NCBI RefSeq assembly: GCF_014195095.1
Contig: NZ_JACIBC010000004.1
Coordinates: 1-64,000 of the forward strand
DNA: 64,000 bases
From: Rhizobium sp. BK602
GTDB taxonomy: Bacteria; Pseudomonadota; Alphaproteobacteria; Rhizobiales; Rhizobiaceae
Direction of reading: 5' to 3'
Position numbers and translations under genes: made by a program. Within the stretch, counting starts at the first letter, position 1, and every line of letters starts with the position of its first letter. The notes below the pieces were generated by a model. It was not told the origin of the DNA. It saw only the letters and a program-made list of their open reading frames with translations, and did not search any database. Of the stretch, positions 9,108 to 18,900 are shown piece by piece.

Positions 9108-9868
9108 CGGTCATGCACCGCGCGAAGGAAGCGGCGTGTCCGCTCATGCTGCGGATTGCGCATGACCTCGGCCGACCGGCCTTTCTCGACGATCTGGCCA
9201 TCCGCCATGATCATCACCGTGTCGGATACGTTTTCGGCGAACCCCATCTCGTGGGTGACGACGATCATCGTCATCCCGCTCGTGGCAAGCTCCCGCATGA
9301 CTGCCAAAACCTCGAGCCCCAGCTCCGGATCGAGCGCGGATGTCGGCTCGTCGAACAGCATGACCTCGGGATCAAGCGCGAGAGCCCGGGCGATGGCAAT
9401 GCGCTGCTGCTGTCCGCCCGAGCAGCGGCCGGGAAACTGCGCGGCCTTTTCCGAAAGCCCGACGCGGCTAAGCAACTGCATCGAACGCTCGTCCGCTTCC
9501 GCCCTGCTGCGGCCAAGCACCCGCTCCTGCGCAAGACTGACATTGCGCAGCACGGAGATGTGGGGAAAGAGGTTGAATGACTGGAAGACCATGCCGACAC
9601 GCCGGCGCAGGCTCGAAAGCTCGGCAGGGGACACTGGTTGCGCCGCGTTAATTGTGGTTGGACCAATGGTTATCGTGCCGCCCGACGGAGGCTCGAGATA
9701 ATTGATGCAGCGAAGCAAAGTGCTCTTGCCCGAACCGCTGGGTCCAATGATCGCGAGAACCTCACCTGAACTGACTTCGAGATCGATTTTGTCCAGAACG
9801 GTATGTGTTCCGTAACGCTTGCTGAGCGAATGCAGGCCAATGAGCGTTTTACCGGTAGTGGCTTTCAT
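9104..9868 (-). CDS. Polar amino acid ABC transporter ATP-binding protein
   Basis: A 254-residue ATPase of the GlnQ/HisP family. Walker A is GPSGSGKST, the signature is SGGQQQRIAIARAL and Walker B is VMLFDEPTSALD, followed by the H-loop VVTHEMGFA. It powers import by the two downstream permeases. It is the first gene of the operon reading down to 3645, so the promoter must lie in the 404-base region above 9868, which carries a LysR-type motif at 10120-10136. Confidence 0.93.
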   Translation of the reverse strand: MKATTGKTLIGLHSLSKRYGTHTVLDKIDLEVSSGEVLAIIGPSGSGKSTLLRCINYLEPPSGGTITIGPTTINAAQPVSPAELSSLRRRVGMVFQSFNLFPHISVLRNVSLAQERVLGRSRAEADERSMQLLSRVGLSEKAAQFPGRCSGGQQQRIAIARALALDPEVMLFDEPTSALDPELGLEVLAVMRELATSGMTMIVVTHEMGFAENVSDTVMIMADGQIVEKGRSAEVMRNPQHERTRRFLRAVHDR

Positions 9869-10272
9869 CTCCGGCCACGCTCGACACTTGCGTTGGAACG
9901 TAAGTCTTGAACCATCGCCACTGCATACGATGTCACCAATACCGTCGACTCCCGATGAAGCGCACGCATCAGCACGGGCGTGAATGGCCCTGGCTCATGG
10001 CGTCGTGACTATCTGCCTTGTTGGTCGCCTCGCTTTGGAAGCGTCCCGTTCCCACTTTTGTTAGCGAAACTCTAACAGTGACGGATGGGGATGGGAGTCG
10101 AAAAAAAATAGCGGCCAGGATAACTTGAGGTTATGCGGCCAGGACAAGTGCAAATAGCTCGCTAGAAGGAAGCAGACGGCTTTCCAGCGTCAAATCATAC
10201 CCTGAAGCAACCCGAAACGCAGGTCTCACCGGTCCTTGGATATGAATCATCGATCCGGTTTCATCAAGACGG
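9869..10272. other. 404-base intergenic region
   Basis: No credible gene is seen. The region separates the ABC operon start (9868, minus) from the stop of the membrane methyltransferase gene (10273, minus), so it must carry the ABC operon promoter. Visible elements are TGTTAG-N7-CTAACA at about 10060-10078 and the repeat-flanked palindrome at 10111-10144. Confidence 0.7.
10111..10144. promoter_or_regulatory. Putative LysR operator flanked by 10-base direct repeats
   Basis: ATAACTTGAGGTTATGC at 10120-10136 contains ATAAC-N5-GTTAT and matches the motif at the LysR start (2651-2667) in 14 of 17 positions. It is bracketed by two exact copies of GCGGCCAGGA (10111-10120 and 10135-10144). It lies about 250 bases upstream of the ATPase gene, a plausible activator position if the promoter is close by. 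Confidence 0.45.
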
Positions 10273-11157
10273 TCACTCGGTTTTGCTCTGGGACAGCGAA
10301 ACCGGGCCACGCCGGACGAACCACGGGATGATCTTGGAGCGGGTTTTCACATATTCCGCATAATCCGGACCCCACAGATTGATGAGATTGCGCTCCAGGA
10401 AATAGATGCCGATCATGATGTAGATCGTCAGCCCGATCGCGAAGACGAGATGGCCGACCGTCATGGTCGGCGTGACCCAGAAGGCAATGATGAAGCCAAG
10501 GAAATCGGGGTGGCGAGAGTAGTACCAGAGGCCTTTGATGGTGATCGGCCAACCGACCTTGTAATATTCCGGCGTCGTCAGAGGGGCTTTGGTATAGGGC
10601 CGGTCTTCAAGGAAATCGATCACCTGATCGACACCGAAGACCTTCCAATGGCCGACGAGGATGGTGGCCCACAGCACGGTCAGCCAGCCGGCGAAGGAAA
10701 TCCACCCCAGGAGCGGCCGCCAGAACGGATCTTCGACGTTCCAGATGACATTGGGTATCGGCCGCCATTGCCATTGCAGCAGCGCCAGCGCGGCGATCGC
10801 TACGACGATATAGGTCGATCTTTCCAGATGCTTCGGGACGATCCTTGTCCACCAGTTCTTGAAGGTCGGCCTGGCCATCCCGGAATGCTGCAGACCGAGA
10901 ATGAGCAGAAGCCCGATATTGATGGCCAAGGCGGTCCAGAACGGTTCCACCGTTCCCATGTCGATCGACTTCCAGGGAAAGACGGCGCCGAACCGGCTGT
11001 TGATGATCGGTCCGAAGAAGTTCCCGACAAAGCCGACGGTATAAAGCAGGATACCCCAGACGCCGATGATGTAGATAAAGCTGCCATAGAGGAAGGCGAA
11101 GACCTTTCGCCGTCTCAGCCTAAGTTCTTCTGCACTTGGTTCAAGGAACTGGCCCAT
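10273..11157 (-). CDS. Integral membrane NnrU/isoprenylcysteine methyltransferase-like protein (MddA-like)
   Basis: A 294-residue membrane protein with about six hydrophobic segments. LQHSGMARPTFK (89-100), the following W-W-x-R stretch, YSRHPDFLGF (213-222) and the ERNL...GPDYAEY segment (255-269) match the fold of isoprenylcysteine carboxyl methyltransferase-like proteins. In particular they recall methanethiol S-methyltransferase (MddA), which makes dimethylsulfide from methanethiol and SAM. The RHPxxLG and ER pair is where SAM is expected to bind. It is the last gene of a unit with the GMC-patatin fusion and the diheme cytochrome. Methylation of a lipid or thiol fits the context, but the substrate is inferred only by family resemblance. 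Confidence 0.65.
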   Translation of the reverse strand: MGQFLEPSAEELRLRRRKVFAFLYGSFIYIIGVWGILLYTVGFVGNFFGPIINSRFGAVFPWKSIDMGTVEPFWTALAINIGLLLILGLQHSGMARPTFKNWWTRIVPKHLERSTYIVVAIAALALLQWQWRPIPNVIWNVEDPFWRPLLGWISFAGWLTVLWATILVGHWKVFGVDQVIDFLEDRPYTKAPLTTPEYYKVGWPITIKGLWYYSRHPDFLGFIIAFWVTPTMTVGHLVFAIGLTIYIMIGIYFLERNLINLWGPDYAEYVKTRSKIIPWFVRRGPVSLSQSKTE

Positions 11158-11271
11158 TTCATAATCCCCTTTCTTGCGATGAGATCACGACTCCACTGCC
11201 TGTACGACGATCCCGGCTTCCGGCCGGTCGGTACGCGATCGCATGGGACACAGGTGGCAAACCCCCTGCCC

Positions 11272-14200
11272 TCAAGTGTCGAAAATTGCCCTGCCGGCGT
11301 ATTGACCGAGAGATCGGTAACTCTCCCATTGATCGTCATCGAAAAACTGGTCGATGGTCGCTTCGTTGGGAAAACTCGCATGCGTCGTCGCATAATTGCG
11401 GACATCAGCCGGGATTGCCGGCGCGAGGTTGGCCTTGATCAGCAGAAGCCAGGAGCTCCTGCCCGGTTGATCGCGGTAGCGAATTCGCGCCAACGCCGCG
11501 CAGGCCGGCCCATTCCGCTTCAGCTGTTCGAGGCTTCCGAGCCGCTCGGGATGGGCGATCAGGCCCTTGATCCAACCGGGGATGATCACTGGCGCCGCGG
11601 CGTGTTCCAGCCCCTGCCAGGGATTTGCCGCGGATTCACTTGAGCCGGGGTCCAGCCAGATAAGCTCGGCATCGAAATCGAGCCGCGCCTGGCGCATCAG
11701 GATGGCGAGATCATCCATCCGATATTGCTCGTCCTCGGCCGCATCGACGGCGATGATGAAGGGCAGCCGCCGCCTGATCAGCTCGTAGAGGCCGGTCGTG
11801 TCGAAGTGCCCGCCATCGCTCAGATACCAGCGCCGGGCGGATGGGCCTTCGAAAGAACCGCGCCATTCGTTGAGCAACATAGCCTGCACGGCAAAGATGG
11901 TGGCCGGCAGCGACTTTATTCGTTGCCATAGGTTGGGAGGATATCTGCCGGGGCGTTGGCCGGCATTGATGCCGCTGTTCCACCAATAGCCGAGGCGCAC
12001 GTTGAGCAGTCCCAGCAGGAGCGACATCGGCAAGCTGCTGGTCCGCCCGGCGCCCGTGGACACGGCCGCGGCCGAGATCGCAAGCCAGCGTCCGAGTGTC
12101 AACTGCTCGACCGTTGCCGTTTCCGACGACCACCGACCCAGAACATGGAACTTGTGAGGATCGGGCGCCACCGGCAACGCGCGAACGATGGCCTTGTCGG
12201 CGGCCAGATCTTCGGGAGGTGTTTCCCAGATGGCGTGATATTGCTGGCCGACGCTGATGCCGCCCGGCCCGAGGCACATCGGCAGCCCCTTGTTCTGGCG
12301 AAGCTGACGGCCGGAAATATGGTCGACGGTCTGATTGATGCAGACATTGATGAGATGCAGCGGCCCGCCGTTGCGCTCCGGATGATAGTCGCTGAGCGAC
12401 ATGTCGTCGCCCTCGTCGGAGACCTGGATCGGCACCGGCGCGTCCGTGCCGACGGGGTGAACGCGCCAATTGTTCGACGCCCCCAGGAACGTCCGCGTCA
12501 GCTTCTGCGTCAGGGATTGCTGCAGGGAGGAAAGGTTGAGGAAATTGATCGCGCGGCCGGCGGCCGCCGAGACGGCCAGCCCTGCAAGAGTGACCCAGAC
12601 GCCGGTTGAAAGCCCCTGTTTGAAAGCGCTATGCGCCAGGATATCGACCGCGAGAAACAGCAGGGCCGCAAAGGAAAACGCCAGGACGGGAATGAGAAGC
12701 TTGCCGCTGGCCTTGCCGGTCATTTGGGCGTCGTCACGCGGAATGAGACCGATCACCAGCTTCCGTAGAAACAGGAGGAGCGGCGAGGCGGCCAGCATCG
12801 ATCCCGCCATGGCCGAGCTGTGGTCTTTCGCCGCAATGGCGCGCGCAAGACTGTCGACGAGGACAAATCCGACCGTCCCGACGAATATCAGAAGAACGCT
12901 TCCAAGCACGCGGGACAGCCGATTGCGATAAAGCGTGGCAAAACCGCCGCCGGTCGTATGGGAGGAGACGTTCCAGCGTACGCCTTCCTGCCAGAACCAG
13001 GCCAAGACCAGAACAATCGTGGCGATGAGGGCCATGCCGCCGATACCGCCGACCCCGATCGCGGCAATCATGCAGCCCAGCAGGACCAACCAGCCAAGAA
13101 TGCCGAAACGCGAATAGGGCGATCTCACCCCGCCGTTGGGGGTCAGCCAATAGCCGATCGAGATCGGCAGCACGGCGAACAGCAGGAGCGCCCCCGATGC
13201 GAGCCACCAGGGCGAGACGGATATGCCGGCTATCTTCCACTCCACGGCCGCGCCCGGCAATATCATCTCGGCTATCCACCGAAGCGATCCGAGACAGCCG
13301 AGGAAGAAGGCGCCGACACAGAAAAGCACGGCCGCGAGGTTCCTGGCGATGATGGCGATATCCGTTTGCACGTCGGAACGGCCGCCACCGATCAGATAGT
13401 CCGCATGCCGTCGCAGCCACCAGATCTCCGCAGAATTCGGATCGGTCAGGGTAGCCTCGATGCGCTCGATCTTGTCCGGGGTGTCCTCGGTCATGCGTGT
13501 GTAGAGCCGGCCGAGGAAGCCGCCGATATAGCCGCCGCCGGATGCCGAGGACAGAAAGTCGACGCGCCGCAGGATTCCGGTTGCCGCCAATGCCTGCAGG
13601 ACGCCCAGCGCATAGGTGGCACTGCGGATGCCGCCGCCCGACAGGGCAAGCCCGATGCAATCCTCGGGCAGCGAGGTCGGCGCGAGCTCCTTCGGGTCGG
13701 CGACGGCATCAAGCTGACCGCGGCGGCGATGGATCGCGGCGGCTTCGCGCTGCTCCATCTCGCTCGGATAGGCCGGAGAATCCGCCAGGATCGCATCCGC
13801 GGCCTTCTCGGCGATCATGAACACGGGCGTAACGATGAAATAGCCGGGAATGCGCGGAAATACCGAGGCATCGACAACCCGCAGGCCGCGAACGCCATGG
13901 ACCCGGAAGCCGCTGTCGAGCACCGCACCCTTGTCTCGCAACGACTTGACGTTCGGCTGCCAGCGGTCCGGACCCATCCGGCAGGTGCCGCAGGCATGGT
14001 GCCCCCATGCCTCGTCCTGCACCCATTGCCTGAGCGCCGGCCCGTCACTCGCCACGCCCTTGCCCGGCTGGATCTCGTCCTTCATGCCGGTGATCTTGCC
14101 GTTGATCTCGCGCACGCGCTGGATGGCTTCGCAGACCGCGTCGAGATCGGCGCCATATCCGGCAGGTCCCTCGGAGAAGGAATGAAAATTGATATCGGGC

Positions 14201-15891
14201 ACGTCGAAGGCATCGTTCGTGCGTAGGGTGACCGTGCCGTGATTGTTGTCGGTATAGGCTTTCAATATCACCCAGGTCCAGAGATCGCGCTGGTCGCGAG
14301 GAGCGCCCTTGCTGCGCCTCAGCAGTTCCCTGGACCAGTTCCAGTAATAGCCGCGGAAGGCGGCCGGAACGCCGAAGACGAACAGGTCGGGATTTTCCTT
14401 CTTCCTGTTGGCCGTTGACGACAGCATCATCGCGAGCGCGCCGCCATTGGTGCCATAAAGCCCTGTCCCGTCGGCGAGCCACTGGGCCCGCAGCGGGTCA
14501 TTGGGGTCGCCGGGCCGGAAAGTGGCCCCCTTTAGCGTCGCGAATTCCTTGCGCATTTCGGACACGACGCTGACTTCGTAGCGATCCTGAAGGTTCGCCC
14601 CCACGCCGGGCAGATTGACGACCGGAGCGATCTCGGTGCCATCCTTGTCGCGCGGTCCGGCGATGCTGAGCGCCTTGAGCCTCCTGGCATCGCCAATGCC
14701 GCTCAGCATCAGCAGCTGAGGACTGTTGAAAGATCCTCCGCAGACGACGACTTCCCGGCTGGCGAAATACTGTATCGTTTCTCCGGCTTCCGCTTCGCCG
14801 TTGCGTTTCGAGGCCCTGTAGAGATACTTTCCGAACACCGCCTCGACGCCGACCGCGCGGGGGGCTGCGCCGTTTTCGCCTTTTTCGAAGATAAGACGCG
14901 TCGCGTGGGCACCGGTTTTCACGACGAGCCGGTCCGGATATCTGGACGCGACCTCCAGCAACCATTCGCGCAATCCGTACCGCGTCCGGCCGTTGGTTCC
15001 GATGGATATCAGGGAGAGCCGCGCGCGGCTGTCGATATCGGCGGCGCGCACGTTCGGATCGAGAAACTGGATGATCTGCAGATGCGCGAGCGCCCGCCTG
15101 AAGATCGATCGCTCGCCCTTGCCGGCAAGGGCAGACCATATGACATCGAAGATGAGGCCGAGAAAGGTGCGGTCACGCCGCGCGACGCCGGCAATGACGA
15201 TAGGGTCGATGAAGCTTGTCGGCTGCCAGCCCCTGAAGCCGTGGCCGTTCGGATCGAGATGGCGCTGCGGGTTGATGAAGGTGGCGATGGCCTGCACGAA
15301 CCTCAAAAGCCCGCCGAGAATGCTGCCGAGAAAGCCCTTGTAGACCTTGTAGTACAGACATTGCTCGATCTTCGGAAAATAGCCCTGCATGTTTTCCGAG
15401 CGCCAGCTGTCGTCGCCGGTCAGCCGGGCGATGTCGTCCCAGTCGGAATCGTTGGGACGGATGATGATCATGGCATGATGCGACGTACAGCCGCCGAGCG
15501 CCGCCGCGCGCGGATAAAAGATGCCGCCCTTGCCGGTTTCGCCGTGCTGCGAGGGGTCCCTGGCCGGATCGTACTTGCTGTCGGCGCGCTGTTTGGCATT
15601 GCTGTCGTAATGGCGTACCGAAAAATCCCAACTCGTCACCTCGTCCTCGGTCGCCGCGCCGTTGTAGGCGGGGACGTCGTAGACTTCCCTCGGTTTGGCA
15701 CTGTCGTCGATCGCCGGATCGGTGCCTGCCTCGATGAGCAGGACGCGCCGGCCGCTGAGCGCCAGGCGCGCGGCCAGCGGGCCGCCGCCCGCCCCGGACC
15801 CGACGACGATATAGTCGAAAGGCGTGACGGCGGGATCGCTCGCCTGCGCGATGGCCGTATCGATCGTGGCTTGCTGCGACTCCGTTGCCAT
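11272..15891 (-). CDS. GMC oxidoreductase fused to a membrane patatin-like phospholipase
   Basis: One uninterrupted 1539-residue frame joining two enzymes. Residues 1-710 are a GMC flavoprotein: FAD motif VVGSGAGGG (29-37), a GGCTSHHAM segment (133-141), the catalytic-region motif GHHACGTCRMG (630-640) and the C-terminal VVDASVFPRIPGYF (672-685). After a short linker (about 705-745), residues 746-1539 are patatin-like: oxyanion loop SGGGIRSATYALG (751-763), nucleophile in SSASGGG (Ser784, a variant of GxSxG) and the dyad Asp in SDGG (Asp1359). The patatin half is split by a membrane region with several helices (about 845-1120). GMC enzymes oxidise alcohols or sterols; patatins hydrolyse acyl esters. 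The start is 31 bases after the cytochrome gene, so the cytochrome is the likely electron partner. Substrates are unknown. Confidence 0.85.
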   Translation of the reverse strand: MATESQQATIDTAIAQASDPAVTPFDYIVVGSGAGGGPLAARLALSGRRVLLIEAGTDPAIDDSAKPREVYDVPAYNGAATEDEVTSWDFSVRHYDSNAKQRADSKYDPARDPSQHGETGKGGIFYPRAAALGGCTSHHAMIIIRPNDSDWDDIARLTGDDSWRSENMQGYFPKIEQCLYYKVYKGFLGSILGGLLRFVQAIATFINPQRHLDPNGHGFRGWQPTSFIDPIVIAGVARRDRTFLGLIFDVIWSALAGKGERSIFRRALAHLQIIQFLDPNVRAADIDSRARLSLISIGTNGRTRYGLREWLLEVASRYPDRLVVKTGAHATRLIFEKGENGAAPRAVGVEAVFGKYLYRASKRNGEAEAGETIQYFASREVVVCGGSFNSPQLLMLSGIGDARRLKALSIAGPRDKDGTEIAPVVNLPGVGANLQDRYEVSVVSEMRKEFATLKGATFRPGDPNDPLRAQWLADGTGLYGTNGGALAMMLSSTANRKKENPDLFVFGVPAAFRGYYWNWSRELLRRSKGAPRDQRDLWTWVILKAYTDNNHGTVTLRTNDAFDVPDINFHSFSEGPAGYGADLDAVCEAIQRVREINGKITGMKDEIQPGKGVASDGPALRQWVQDEAWGHHACGTCRMGPDRWQPNVKSLRDKGAVLDSGFRVHGVRGLRVVDASVFPRIPGYFIVTPVFMIAEKAADAILADSPAYPSEMEQREAAAIHRRRGQLDAVADPKELAPTSLPEDCIGLALSGGGIRSATYALGVLQALAATGILRRVDFLSSASGGGYIGGFLGRLYTRMTEDTPDKIERIEATLTDPNSAEIWWLRRHADYLIGGGRSDVQTDIAIIARNLAAVLFCVGAFFLGCLGSLRWIAEMILPGAAVEWKIAGISVSPWWLASGALLLFAVLPISIGYWLTPNGGVRSPYSRFGILGWLVLLGCMIAAIGVGGIGGMALIATIVLVLAWFWQEGVRWNVSSHTTGGGFATLYRNRLSRVLGSVLLIFVGTVGFVLVDSLARAIAAKDHSSAMAGSMLAASPLLLFLRKLVIGLIPRDDAQMTGKASGKLLIPVLAFSFAALLFLAVDILAHSAFKQGLSTGVWVTLAGLAVSAAAGRAINFLNLSSLQQSLTQKLTRTFLGASNNWRVHPVGTDAPVPIQVSDEGDDMSLSDYHPERNGGPLHLINVCINQTVDHISGRQLRQNKGLPMCLGPGGISVGQQYHAIWETPPEDLAADKAIVRALPVAPDPHKFHVLGRWSSETATVEQLTLGRWLAISAAAVSTGAGRTSSLPMSLLLGLLNVRLGYWWNSGINAGQRPGRYPPNLWQRIKSLPATIFAVQAMLLNEWRGSFEGPSARRWYLSDGGHFDTTGLYELIRRRLPFIIAVDAAEDEQYRMDDLAILMRQARLDFDAELIWLDPGSSESAANPWQGLEHAAAPVIIPGWIKGLIAHPERLGSLEQLKRNGPACAALARIRYRDQPGRSSWLLLIKANLAPAIPADVRNYATTHASFPNEATIDQFFDDDQWESYRSLGQYAGRAIFDT

Positions 15892-15922
15892 GGCCTCTTG
15901 TCGGTCTCCGTTTTCGAGGACG

Positions 15923-18900
15923 TCAGAGCGTTTTCAGGAATGCCTTGAGCTGCTTCTTCTCGTCATCCGGCAATGCATCGGCGAACCAATGTCCGCGGTC
16001 CTGCACGAAATCGGGGCATTTGCTCACGCGCATCAAGGGTGCCGCCGCCTCGTCGCGGAAGGCTTCCCAGGCAGGACCGTCCGGGAGGGAGCTCTTTCGG
16101 ACACGCAGAATGCCGCGGGTCAGGCCGAAGACCGCCTGCAGCAGATCGCCCGCCGGCGCTTCCGGGTTCATATTCATGACCAGACTGACGGGCGTGCCGG
16201 TCGGAATGGGGCCGACTTTCAGGTCGCCCGCCTTGCCGTCGAAGAAGGCATTCGCCTGCTGGCTCGCAAGCAGGCTGAGCAGGGCAAGCACGGCGAAGAT
16301 GGCCTTGCCGATCCAGAGGCGACGAGTGGCGAACCACAGCAGCGCTGCAATAGCTGCCGCCGCGACCGGTACCAGCCACAGGAGCGGATAGACCGTGTCG
16401 ACCCGGCTCGCGCGCAGCGCCACCCCCGCCAATATGGCGGCCAACGCGAAGACAAAACCCGCATGTCGCGGCCGCCCGACGACCGCCAGCAACGCTGCTC
16501 CCACCGCAAGTCCCATCCACAGATAGGTCGCGAGAAAGGAGGTCCAGAAGGGACCGATCACGCTGCTGATGAGCGGACGGATGAACCGGGCCGGAAAATC
16601 GATCCATGTCGGCTGCGTCGTCCGGTAGATGAAGCCGCGGTCGCCATCGGCAAGCGCCATCTTGCCACGAAGATCGCCGGGCAGGCGGACGCTGCTCGTC
16701 TCGCGCTTTCCGCTCCACAATATCTTGTCGATCGCGTCGTCAAAAGCTTGCATGCGGCCCTTGACGGAGGGATCGCCGGTATATTCGCCGAGCGTATTGT
16801 TGTGCAGGAAGGGGGCGGTTGCCCACAGGCTGATCAGCGAAGCGGGCCGGTAGTATCCCGGTCCTCCGGCGGGGGGAGCATAGGTATCGTTGTTGCCCCA
16901 GCGGTCGGCCGGTTTTCCGGAGAAGGGGTTGAAGAAATGCACTTCGCCGACGGCTGGAAGCGACTTGTAGGTTTCCGAGGAGAAATTGTCCCAGACCTGT
17001 CCGCGCATCGCATTGGTGCCGACGGCGCGGGCGGAGTTCGTGCCGACGAGCGTGATCGGCACGCGGATGTCGGTCGACAGGTAATTGTCCTTCAGGAAAG
17101 CATCCGGCAGATCCGCGGGCTGGCCCGCGAGCGCGCGGATCTGCTTGACGTAGTCGCCGTAGTTCTTGCTCCTTGTGAAATCCTGCCAGTCGGCGAAATC
17201 CATCGGCAGGGTCAGCGTCGCCGAACTGTCGAAGCTTGGCACATCCTTGCTTGCCCAATCGCGCGAAAAGCGCAGGGTGAAGCCGGCCGGCTGCTTGCTG
17301 GAATGACAGACGGCGCAATTTTCGACGAACACATTGCGGCCATGGGCAGCATCGTTGCGTTCGGCATCGATGATCGGCTTGCCTTGAGGCGTGTCGGCGA
17401 GATGCATCGGGCGCGTGACGCTTTCGCCATCCTGCTGGCTGCGATAGGTGAAAAACGCAGCAAGATAGGGAATGCGATATTTGTCGGCGGTGCGCCAATA
17501 GACAGAGTTCTTGAGGGCGGTCGAAACCGCGAAGGGACGCTGCGGGGTAAATCCGACGATGGAGTTCTGCACCCGTTTCCACTCCTCGGAATAGGCGCCT
17601 ATGTTGAGATAGACGCGCGACAGGGCGCCGAAAATCCCAACGCTGTCCGATCCGTCCAAGAGGACGCGCGGCGTATGTCTGGGGTTGGTTCCCTGCTGCG
17701 GGTCCTCGATATGCGGGATGAGGAGGTTCGCCGCGCTCTGGTTTTCGGGCGGGTTCTTCTGGGCGCGATCCAGCCGTGCCGGCACGCCGAATATGGCGGT
17801 GATCGTGTTCGGATTGTTGATGTGATCGGTGCTGACCAGGGAGGTGTCGATCGTGCCCGGCTGCTGACTGGCCAGGAACTGATAGAGGAAGCTTTCCGGC
17901 TTCTTGAGATTGGCGAATGTCGAGACCGGATTCCAGTATTGATCGCCGACGGTTGTCGACAGGTTGGACCATTGCGGCTTTTCGACGTCGGCTGGTGGAT
18001 TGAGAGGATGCGGCGCGATATGACAGAAGCCGCAGGACATGCTGACGCGGAAAGGCCGGACCAAGTTGGGATCGGCATTGACGGAGATATCCGTGTAATA
18101 GGGATCGCCCGGCGCATCCTCGACGCGCGTCTTCCAGTATTGCCGCGCTTTGCGGGCGGCATCGGTCTTGCCGAAGAAATCCGGATTCGGCATCAGCCTC
18201 AGGCCGACGATACCGCTGGGATAGCCATAGACATCAGGATCGAGGCCGTCATCGGGAAGCGCAGCCAGCACTTTGTCATACTGACCCCGGTCCCACGGCT
18301 CGAAGGCCTCGCAGCCGGATCTTGAGGCAGGACGGGCCACCAGGGCTTGCGTCTTGGGATCGATGTCGGTGCCGGGCTGCTTCAATTTGATTTCTTCGCC
18401 GTCGGCCTGATCGACATAAAGGCCGAGCAGCCGCTTGGTCCTGTCGGTCTGCGCCTTCATTCCCGGCTGGTTGATGAGGCCGAACCTGGCAAATCGTTGG
18501 TCCCGGTTTCTGGAATCCGTCAGGACCAGAAAATCGGTCAGCCCGTAGCCGTGCTGCTGCACCCAGTTCCAGAAGACATCATTGCCTTCGCCCCAAAGCA
18601 TCCAGGTATTCTTGCCTCTGATCGCGCTGCGCGCCTCCGGGCTGACGGCGCCACTGGTTTGATAGTCGAACGGATGCAACTTGCCGTCGGCGCCGGGCAC
18701 CATGTCGACATCGCTGAAGAGATTGCGCGGTTCGGCTGGAAAGCATTCCCCTCCGCGCTTGTTCAACGGCGTGCCCGCCTCGGTCAGGCCGCCCTGCGGC
18801 TCATCCGGAGGGGCCGATGGATCGATCCCGTTCGGTGTCGCGTCCCATCCCGCTTGCGATCGTGGGGTAAGCGACGCCCCCGGATAGTCGCTCGGCTGCG

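Noticed and set aside
7801..9201. Extension of the amino acid permease frame upstream of 8463
   Set aside because: The extra N-terminal residues are a shadow of the neighbouring permease gene; the Met at 8463 has the expected TGATG coupling and family start.
15824..18325. Very long open frame on the plus strand opposite the cytochrome gene
   Set aside because: It mirrors the high-GC codon pattern of the cytochrome gene, shows no domain motif and overlaps a gene with clear heme sites and signal peptide. Similar shadow frames occur opposite the GH3, binding protein and GMC-patatin genes.
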